Source: Pinus tabuliformis | Taxonomy: Eukaryota; Streptophyta; Pinopsida; Pinales; Pinaceae | Length of the DNA: 64,000 nucleotides | Direction: 5' to 3' | Assembly (NCBI GenBank): GCA_031772625.1 | Contig: CM062816.1 | Span: 630,385,269 to 630,449,268 of the forward strand | Shown here: positions 55,959 to 64,000 of the stretch, piece after piece | How positions within the stretch are numbered: the stretch's first letter is position 1 | How the letters are laid out: each line of letters starts with the position of its first letter | The notes under the pieces: generated by a model | The model's database searches: none | Told to the model about the DNA's origin: nothing | Seen by the model: the letters and a program-made list of their open reading frames with translations, nothing else | Program-made: the position numbers and the translations under genes

Positions 55959-58211
55959 ATGGAAAGTCTATGCCAAGTTATTCTTGAGAGCACCAACTAC
56001 TTCCAATGGTGGTCCTACATTGTGGATTTACTTATAAGTAAAGGTCTTTACGGAATAGCCACAGTTCAAGAGACCAAACCGAAAGATGAAGACAAGGAAG
56101 CTAAATGGGAAAATAGGCAAGACCAAGCACGTGGGTTGATAGGGATATCTATTTCTCCAGATCTTAGATTCCATATTGCAGAACTTGATACTCCTGATGA
56201 AACAATGAAACAGATTACTAAAGTCTTTGGAATTAAAAATGAAATTAAAGCCCATCAACTTGAAAATGAATTGCTTACATTGGACCCCAATAATTTTTCT
56301 TGCATTGAATATTTTTTGTCCAAGTTCAAGACCCTTAGAATTCTCTTGGAAGGTGTTAAGGTTAAGAAAGAAGATAGTAGCCTTATCTACTCCATTCTTA
56401 CTAAGTTGGGACCAGCCTATTCTGTGTTTGTTTCCACCTTCCATTCTACAAGAGAAGCCTTCATTTCTCAAGGACAAACCTACAAGTCCACTTCCTTTGA
56501 TTCCTTTTGTGATTCTTTAATAAGAGAACAAGAAAAACTCTTACACCCTTGTCTTCTTCACCTTGGAAACTCTTTTAAGAAAGCGTTAGCCACCCAGCAG
56601 CAACCAAATCTAAAGATTCCTAAGAAGTTGTATCCTAAAAAGAATGGTCCTAAGCCAAACAAGGGTCCTAAGCAATTTCAACCTCAAAATGAAAAATCAT
56701 TTCAACAAAATGATAAGACAAATAAAAACAAAGGGAAGAAGACTGATAGACATTGCAACTTTTGTAATCGAGATGGCCACTTAGAATCCAAATGCTTTAA
56801 GAAGATGGAAGCCTTGGAATCAGCAATGAAGAAGCATAACATCCATTTGGAGCAATCTTCAACTTCAACTTCATCTTCAGGAATGGCACTTTTTGCATGT
56901 GGTTGTCAAGCATCTCGGTCTGGCTATGCACTAAATGTATCTTCTTCTTCTCATTCTCATGAGTGGCTCATTGATTCTGGAGCTTCTTATCACATGGCAA
57001 AAAACAAAGCCATGTTTTCTTCTTTAAATGATTGTAACACCAAAAATATATATGTTTTTTATTATAGATCTCTTAGTGTTGTAGGGACTGGAACTGTTCA
57101 TCTAGACAATGGTCAGTTTAATGATGTATTATGTGTTCCAACCTTATCCTGCAACCTTCTATCTGTATATCAGATAACCCATTCAGGTGAAGGTAAAATC
57201 GTTGAATTTTCACCTCACAATGTTGTAATTAAGGACCTAAGAGATCCTAGACATATTTTAGCTACTGGCATTGCTGATGATTCTACAAGGTTGTATAAGT
57301 TTCACAACTTTGGGTCTTCAAATCTTCCCTCAGTATTTGTTGCTCATAATGATGAAGTGAGCAAACTTTGGCATGAGCGATTTGGTCACTTCAACTATCG
57401 CTCTCTTCAAAATCTATGTAAAGAAAATACAGTGACAGGCCTTCCAATGGTATCTTGCAGAGATGGTGTTTGTTCCGGATGTGTACTCAGAAAAAATCAT
57501 TGGGATAGTTTTGAAAAACGTGCCTCTTGGCACGCCTCAACCCCTTTACAGCTTGTCCATAGTGATTTATGTGGTCCACTTCTAGTTGCTTCATTCTCTG
57601 GCTACAAGTATTTCTTAACTTTCATTGATGATTTCTCCAGACGCACTTGGGTATACTTCTTAAAACTCAAGAGTGAAGTGTTTAACATGTTCTTGGCCTT
57701 TAAGGCCTTTGTTGAAAAACAATTTGGACATCAAATTCTTAAGCTAAGATTTGATAATTGCGAAGAATATGTTAAAAACACATTCATCAACTTTTTCACT
57801 GAGAATGGAATTCAAGTGCAACATACTGTTCCATATACTCCACAACAAAATGGTGTAGCTGAAAGGAAGAATCGCACCTTAAAGGAAATGGCTAATTGTA
57901 TGCTTCAATTTAAAGGACTTAGTCTTAATTATTGGGCAGAAGCAATTAACTATGCAAATTACATAATAAACCGCACTCCTACTAAGGTTTTAAAGAATAT
58001 CACTCCAGAAGAAGCATGGAGCTTAATCAAACCAGATGTAAGTCACTTTCGTGTTTTTGGAAGTGAAGCATGGGCCCATATTCCAGATGAGAAACATAAA
58101 GCTTTAGAACCTAAGAGTGAAAATGTATTTTTGTTGGATATTCTAAAGATGTCAAAGGATATAGACTTATTCCACTTAAGTCCAAAAATGTTATCATTAG
58201 AAGAGATGTAA
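55959..58211 (+). pseudogene. Gag-protease-integrase frame of element B, 750 codons
   Basis: Copia polyprotein front half. Gag spans ~1-230; zinc knuckle CNFCNRDGHLESKC at 266-279 (CX2CX4HX4C); protease site DSGASYHM at 339-346, intact. Pre-integrase motif LWHERFGH at ~470-477 with CRDGVCSGC at 500-508. Integrase core has HSDLCGP (D536), LRFDNCEEY (D599; the normal RSDNGGEY is altered) and TPQQNGVAERKN (E635). Near 58122 one A is missing from an A-run compared with element A, shifting the frame, so the last ~25 codons are out of register and the frame ends at 58211. Confidence 0.93.
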
Positions 58212-58214
58212 ATT

Positions 58215-60034
58215 TTGCTGAAAATATATCGGCCTGCGTGCCTAGTTTGGCGGACGTGCCACCTCTCCCTATCTCTTCTACTTTTCAAAATATTTCTTCT
58301 TCATATGATGAAAGTGAGGATGAAAATCCTCCCCCACCTTCTCAGGATCCTCCTTCAGCTGCTCAGCTTCCAAAATGGGTTCGTGCTACTCGGGATGCAG
58401 CAGGTGATCTTGCCGATGATCCTACAAATCAGCGACGTACACGTTCTCAGTTCGAGAGAGCCTCTTCTTTACTGGCTCAAGCTTTAGTGAATTATGATCC
58501 TGACATCTTTGCAGAAGCTTCAGGCCATCCAAATTGGGAAGCAGCTATGAATGAAGAATATCATTCATTATCAACAAATGATACATGGGATCTTGTTCCT
58601 CTACCAAAGGGACGAAAACTTGTTAGATGCAAATGTGTTTACAGAACCAAGTATGGACCAGATGGGAAAGTTGATAAACATAAAGCCCGTCTTGCTGCTA
58701 AGGGTTTTTCACAAGTTGAAGGCATTGACTACACTGAAACCTTCTCCCCTGTTGCCAAAATGAACTCTATCTGCCTTGTTCTTTCCCTTGCTGCCTCTTT
58801 CAAATGGGAAGTCCATCAAATGGATGTTAAATCTGCCTTCTTGCATGGGGACTTGCATGAAGAAATCTATATGGAACAACCTATTGGCTTTATACAAACA
58901 GACTCCAGCCTTGTATGTCAGCTTAAGAAATCCCTTTATGGTCTCAAGCAAGATCCTCGAGCTTGGTATGCCAAAATGGATAACTTTCTTTTAGAATCTG
59001 GCTTCTCTAGGTGTCATTCTGACAATACTGTCTACACCAAGAAAGTGGGCAAGTCACTTATCATTCTTGTTCCTTATGTTGATGATCTTATCCTGACTAG
59101 TTGTGATCCCAACCTTATAAACCATGTGAAGTCTAGCCTTAAAAGGAAGTTTGAAATGACAGACTTATGACACTTACATTATTTTCTCAGTCTTTAAGTC
59201 TTCGAATCCAAGGAAGTTATTTCCCTTTCTCAGTCCAAGTATGCTAGTGATATTCTACGCCATTTTCACATGGAAGACTGTAAGCCAACCCCTTCTCCCT
59301 TTTATTCTGGAGTCAAACTTTCATTCACTTGTACTTCTCCTAAAGTTGATGCTACCTTATACTGTTAACTTGTAGGAAAACTTTTGTATCTAACCCATAC
59401 TCGTCCTGACCTTTCCTTTGTCGTTGGCCTTGTTGCTCGGTTTATGCAAAACCCACATGAAAGTCATTGGAAAGCAGCTAAAAGAATACTTTGTTATGTT
59501 CGAGGTACAGTTCTGTTTGGGATTCATTACTGTGCCGAAGCAGCTCCTCTATTGGTTTGTTTCACTGATTCCGATTGAGCTGGTGACCCTGATGATCAGA
59601 AGTCTACTACAGGTTATGTGTTCACTCTTGGTTCAGGACCTATTACATGGGCTTGCAAGAAACAAGGTGTCATTTCTCTTTCTTCAGCAGAAGCAGAGTA
59701 TCGTGGTGCCGTAGAAGCTAGTAAGGAAGTCTTGTGGCTTTGTCAGATCCTGTCAGAGTTTGGCTTTCAGCAGCACCATCCGACTACACTTTGGTGTGAT
59801 AATCAAAGAGCCATTCAGCTATGCAAAGATCCAGTCCAACATCAGCGTAGCAAACACATTGAACTGCACATGCACTTCATCAGAAAGCTCATTCACGACC
59901 ATGTTCTTGAAGTGCAATATTGTTCAACAGATGATCAAGTTGCAGACATATTTACAAAGGCTCTCACAAAGGTGAAGTTCACTAAAATTCGATTTATGGT
60001 TGGAGTTCAGGAAGTTGTCACTAAGGGGGGATAG
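58215..60034 (+). pseudogene. Reverse transcriptase and RNase H of element B
   Basis: RT is open from 58238 to 59170: KARLAAKGFSQVEGIDYTE, MDVKSAFLHGDL, SLYGLKQDPRAWY and YVDDLILTSCDPN with the catalytic YVDD intact. A TGA at 59168-59170 replaces a glycine codon. Further stops occur after FLSL, YC and in DSD*AGD (TGG to TGA). RNase H from 59618 retains SLSSAEAEYRGAVEASKEVLW, WCDNQRAIQL and KHIELHMHFIRKLI, and finishes at VVTKGG near 60032. Not translatable as one protein. Confidence 0.92.
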
Positions 60035-60106
60035 GCTCTAGTGCCTCCTTCCTTCTCATATTGTGTCATATTTGTAAATCCTTCAATCCTATCCCAAGTT
60101 GTTCTT

Positions 60107-60115
60107 AAGGGGGGA
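60107..60115 (+). other. Polypurine tract of element B
   Basis: AAGGGGGGA immediately before the 3' LTR, identical to that of element A. Confidence 0.9.
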
Positions 60116-60566
60116 TGTTAGGATATTCCGACACATAGGAAATAGTTAAGTACAACTTGGTCTAGTATAGAGTTAGTTATAGAGTTAGGTAAATTGTGTT
60201 TCTTTACTATGTACATTTTGTAACTTACAATCTGACGGTCACGATATGTAGTGATCCGACAGTTCATTCTCTCCTCAGTATTACCAACACTTGATCCATG
60301 GCTTAACACCCGATTGGTCCATGATCTCTATTTAAAGAGCATGGAGGGTCATTTGTAGGGTAATCCATCTATGAGAGAAGCATATGTAAATTTTCATTCT
60401 TTTATTAATAAATTGCCTGAAGTGGCCGCGTTGGCTCAGGCCGTGGACTGTTTCCCCCCTTGAGGGTTTTATCCACGTCAAAATACTGGTGTATTGATCT
60501 GTGATCTGTTTGTGAGCGGTGTCCTTTGGTGTTCTGTCTGAGGAACTTACCCTGTAAATTTCTACA
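60116..60566 (+). repeat. 3' LTR of element B (451 bp)
   Basis: Direct repeat of 54623-55073, followed by the target duplication GCTCC. Confidence 0.95.
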
Positions 60567-61640
60567 GCTCCAAGGCAGTGGTATCTAAAATTTGACAAGT
60601 TTATTTCTAAACAATGTTATAGTAGATGTCACTCTGATCATTGTGTTTATCTGAAAAACAAAAATTATGGTAGCTATATTATATTGTTATTGTATGTAGG
60701 TGAAATGCTTGTTGCAGGGTCTAACATGCAGCAAATAAATGTGCTCAAAATAAAATTGGCAAATTCATTTGCAATGAAGGATTTGGGAGTTGCAAAGAAA
60801 ATCCTTGGTATGAGAATAACTAGAGACAGGAAAAATTGCAAATTAACATTGTCTTAGAATGAGTACATACAAAAGGTCTTGAAAATATCTAATATGCACA
60901 ATTCAAAACTAGTTAGTACACCTTTTGCTAGCCATTTCAAACTTAGTAGGGAAATGTGCCCAAAGATGCAAGAAGACATGGATTATATCTCTAAAGTTCC
61001 ATATGCATCAGCAGTTGGAAGCTTAATGTATGCAATGGTCTACACAAGGCCTAATATTGCACATGCAGTGGGATTTGTAAGCAGGTACATGAACAATCCA
61101 GGAAAGGAATATTGGATGGTGGTGAAATGGATTCTTAGATATTTGAAAGGTACCACAAATCAAGAATTATGCTTTGGTGGTTCAAACATTTCTCTACAGC
61201 GATATGTTGATGCAGATATGGTAGGTGATAGAGATAACAGGAGGAGCACTACAGGATATGTATTTACTGTAGGTGGAACATCTATCAATTGGGTTTCAAA
61301 AATCCAAAGTGTTGTTGCACTTTCAACAACAAAAGAAGAGTATGTTGCTGCTACAGAGGCTAGTAAAGAAATGATTTGGTTACAAAGGTTTATGGGTGAA
61401 TTGGGTAAGAAGCATGATATGGGCACGTTATATAGTGATAGCCGAAGTGCCATTCATCTTGCAAAGAACTCAACATTTCATTCCAGGAATAAACACATAT
61501 AGCTCAAGTACCATTTCATACGATCAATGTTGGAAGATGAAGAGTTGAAGCTACAAAAGATACACACTAGCCAGAATCTTGCATATATGCTAACAAAAGT
61601 TGTAACCATGGAAAAACTGAGAATATGCTCAATTTCAATT
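60567..61640 (+). pseudogene. Reverse transcriptase (second part) and RNase H of element C
   Basis: The frame picks up right after the B insertion with RQWYLKFDKFI. The RT active site reads YVGE instead of YVDD. LANSFAMKDLGVAKKILGM follows, then a TAG at ~60855 in place of Gln. The rest is open from 60879 to 61502: YASAVGSLMYAMVYTRPNI, the RNase H YVDADMVGDRDNRRSTTGY (usual W changed to M) and ATEASKEMIWLQ. A TAG after NKHI separates the last ~40 codons. Confidence 0.9.
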
Positions 61641-61739
61641 AGTCTTCAAGGATGACGATGAAGATGAGAAACACCCAGGTCCAAAGAGGAGTCATTGTCC
61701 AGCAAATGAAGCAACAGTGGAGTTGCTACAATGATTCTC

Positions 61740-61751
61740 CAAGTGGGAGAT
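61740..61751 (+). other. Polypurine tract of element C
   Basis: CAAGTGGGAGAT lies immediately before the 3' LTR start TGTTGGG. Confidence 0.75.
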
Positions 61752-62314
61752 TGTTGGGTGTGGAGCATGATTGTTCAAAGGTCTTGTCCCCCTTGTGGGG
61801 GTTCGGGGGGGCCGATCCCCCTCGGTTGGGGGGTCTGGGCGCTAGTGATCCCCCGGTGGGGGTTTCGGGGGTAGCACCCCCGAAGCTAAAGACAGATGTA
61901 AAATTTCCTTGTAAAAGTATAGTAATTTCTAGCCAATCTGGGCCGTTCATTAGGTGGATGATCTGAAAGTAGAACTTATGTTTAGTTTAGGGTTTTTTGC
62001 CCTAGAAGGAAAACCCTCTCTTTGTATGAGGGCATTGTATTTAAGGCTGTGTAATAGATGTGTATTCTCTGAGTGAGAAACAGAGAGGTGAGACTGTGAG
62101 AGAAAACAGAGAATATTAAAGCGGATCTACTGTAGGTTGTGTCTCTTCATTTTGTTGGATAATAGATAGGAAGGACTGGCTATTTGGAGTGGAAGTAGCC
62201 CAAAATGGGTGAACCACGTATATCTGTGTCTCTCTGGTTTTACGCGTTTTCTGTTTTTATATTTCTGCAATAGTTTATGTGTTCCATTGCTCTGTAATAT
62301 ATAATTTTATAACA
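61752..62314 (+). repeat. 3' LTR of element C (563 bp)
   Basis: It carries the G/C-tract region at ~61789-61885 with a perfect 9-bp-stem hairpin (61864-61884), and ends CTGTAATATATAATTTTATAACA. Confidence 0.9.
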
Positions 62315-64000
62315 AGGAAAATACTTAACAAGCATGTTAGAGGTATATAATAAAATACTTCTATAAAGGAAAAAACTCGTCTTCTCTCAATAAGTCAGGA
62401 TCCCTCTTCGGCCTCTTAAATGAATAAGTGATATGCACAAGTATGAAAAAACATGAAAAGCGAAAATTGAAAAATGAAAAATGAATAAGGTGAAACAAGA
62501 GAAAGGCTTCTTGCGTAGAGAGGTGATGCTCATAACTCCACCAGAGTAATTACCAGGCTCGCTGGTAGCAAAGCAATGCTTGCGTTCCTACATGACTTCG
62601 TCGGGGTACTATCCATGCCTATTGGTAGCCGATAAACACCAGAGATGAAACTAAGACTCTAACAACTATACTGCTTGTGCACCAATATACCCCTCAACCC
62701 CAATTGAAATAATTATGTTTCCTTGGCTTGGAATATGTGTCAATCGACCAAGAGCTTGGAATATGCTACATATTACAACCAAGAAAGTGTGAAAACAATG
62801 AAAAATTGAGAACTAAACAATACTTTTGGAGGTGTTAGACTTGCTTTTCACAAACAAGGTCCATTCAGAAAGTTGAGGTTCTACCATTGTGTCACCAATT
62901 GTTGTAGCAAGTACAACCACCCTCCAAAATTTTTCCTTAGCTTCATTTTAGAGCCTCCCTACTAACCTTTCACAACAGCATGTCTTGCCTTGTCAAGTAC
63001 ACGTGATTCAATGATTTTCATGCAGAACGATAGCCTGTCCATGAGAGCTTGTTGCATCCCCCTCACAAATTGTTTCTCTGAACTTGGTCGAGGTGCAAGC
63101 TGAGAAGGTCTCTCAAGAAATTGTGCAAATCTGGAGGGAACCAACCTTCCTTCCAGAAATTGTGTAAATCTATCTGTCATCCTGTTGGGTTTCAGAATTG
63201 TGCAAGAGTGCCTTTCACTGTTCATTGGAAAAATTACACAATTCCTTCAAGAAGGGCTACCCTACCCAAAAATTACGGAATTATTTGTAGCAGTCAACTT
63301 ATCTACTCAAAATTTTCACAATCCCTCTGGGAAACCAACCCAACTCCCTCCTAGAAATGCACATTTTTCCCCTTAGCTGAGCAAACTATTGCATGTGTAT
63401 TTGGGTTTACCAGTTCTCTCCGGACCGAGAAAAACTGATTTCCATTCATGGGCTTCTTCTCCCAAGGCAGCATGCAAAGGAATCCCTTGATTCAAGGATC
63501 TATTTTTAGCAACTAGAGGTCACATGCAAGGATCATTTCATAACCATCTCGCCAAGTGTTACTTTTCCTAGATTTGTGGCATGTACGTCACAACCTCAAT
63601 TTTATTGAAACTCATGAGTCAGATGATGCAGAGCTCATTCCTAACATCGCCCTTACAACTATGACATCCCACATTGCATCTAGGAGTTGTCGGCACATTC
63701 AACTCAGTTGTTTTTGGGTAAGCCTGCTTTTCATGTCTTGCATTGTGTTTCTATTTATTTTTGTGTATTGCTTCATATGAGTGTTGTCTACTTGATTTTA
63801 GTGAGCACTCGCTATCATTTGCATGTATCTTAACTTGTATAAGCAACATTTTAGGTTTTTTTGCATGTCACTGTTGTCGTATGCATCACACTATTTTACA
63901 CAGATGGTCGTCATTGTGGTGACTTGCTTCACAGACATGGATTCTTTCCCGTTTTTTGAATCATGCACTTGGAGTTTGCATGAATGATCTTTCACTCTTG
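62315..64000. other. Unassigned right flank
   Basis: No recognised gene. An 87-codon minus-strand frame (62962-63225) has a short internal repeat (RFTQFLEGRLVPS / RFAQFLERPSQLA) caused by the DNA repeat below. A plus-strand 74-codon frame at 63556-63780 has no motif. T-rich low-complexity DNA fills ~63720-63860. Confidence 0.35.
63115..63215. repeat. Degenerate short tandem repeat, ~40-bp unit
   Basis: (A)GAAATTGTGCAAATCTGGAG, AGAAATTGTGTAAATCTATC and AGAATTGTGCAAGAGTGCC start units at about 63116, 63157 and 63195. Units are AATTGTG-anchored and diverged. Confidence 0.5.

Larger units (their letters stand above)
54623..60566 (+). mobile_element. Element B: complete Ty1/copia retrotransposon inserted in element C
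   Basis: LTRs 54623-55073 and 60116-60566 are both 451 bases, with perfect GCTCC target duplications at 54618-54622 and 60567-60571. Exact primer-binding site and polypurine tract are present. LTRs differ at roughly 33 positions by manual count (~7%). It is the same family as element A. It encodes gag-protease-integrase in one long frame, then RT/RNase H in another with several stops. Confidence 0.95.
51105..62314 (+). mobile_element. Element C: Ty1/copia retrotransposon hosting element B
   Basis: LTRs at 51105-51726 (622 bp) and 61752-62314 (563 bp) begin TGTTGGGTGTGGAGCATGATTG and end RTAACA. The first carries about 58 extra bases after the GATTGTTCAGAGGTC start. A primer-binding site follows the 5' LTR and AAGTGGGAGA precedes the 3' LTR. 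The gag and pol parts lie at 51802-54622 and 60567-61640, interrupted by element B. Flanking bases (GAGAA on the left, AGGAA on the right) do not form a clean target duplication. Confidence 0.9.

Overview
This window reads as nuclear DNA from a large plant genome dominated by LTR retrotransposons. A gymnosperm is my best guess, from the density of old nested elements and the element families, but I cannot fix the species. There is no bacterial gene organisation, tRNA or rRNA gene that I can recognise, or CRISPR array. The only convincing host gene is a divergent AP2/ERF-type transcription factor on the minus strand at 3.4-4.2 kb. Everything else I can name is a retroelement, a simple repeat or a segmental duplication.

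Layout. 0-2 kb: GC/T-rich spacer-like DNA with three ~200-250 bp repeats, each carrying a perfect palindrome. 2-3 kb: end of a SIRE/Maximus-like copia LTR with repeated polypurine motifs, then a minisatellite. 3.4-4.2 kb: AP2/ERF gene. 4.5-7.7 kb: small tandem and segmental duplications. 7.74-14.1 kb: element G, a decayed copy of a Ty3-like family that I call L (LTR, primer-binding site, gag/protease-like region, no polymerase seen). 15.7-18.3 kb: gag-protease relic of a Tat/Athila-like Ty3 element (H). 19.4-21.9 kb: two tandem duplications. 22-24.8 kb: a decayed, unidentified coding-like stretch on the minus strand. 26.3-29.5 kb: gag-protease-RT relic of a Ty3 element (I, minus).

30.1-47.0 kb is a nest. 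Element E (family L, plus strand) has its 5' LTR split by copia element A (minus, 30326-35863) and its gag ORF split by element D (minus, 38767-46606). D belongs to the same family L as its host. D is the best preserved element here: two 1041-bp LTRs, a perfect 5-bp target duplication (ACATC), a primer-binding site, a polypurine tract and one uninterrupted 522-codon gag/protease-like ORF, but no reverse transcriptase or integrase. It looks like a non-autonomous element that kept its gag.

47.1-51.1 kb holds a short LTR relic (F) and gag relic J. 51.1-62.3 kb is a second nest: copia element C (plus), whose RT is split by copia element B (plus, 54623-60566) with perfect 5-bp target duplications (GCTCC). 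A and B are two members of one copia family in opposite orientation. 62.3-64 kb is unassigned.

By manual count the LTR pairs differ by about 3% in D, 5% in A and 7% in B, which fits D being the youngest insertion. All copia polymerases carry disabling lesions. The main novelty candidate is family L: an unusual gag with two CX2CX3HX4C knuckles and a D-E-G-A protease-like motif, a recurrent CTCGTTAAAA motif on both sides of gag, and a conserved reading frame in the leader.
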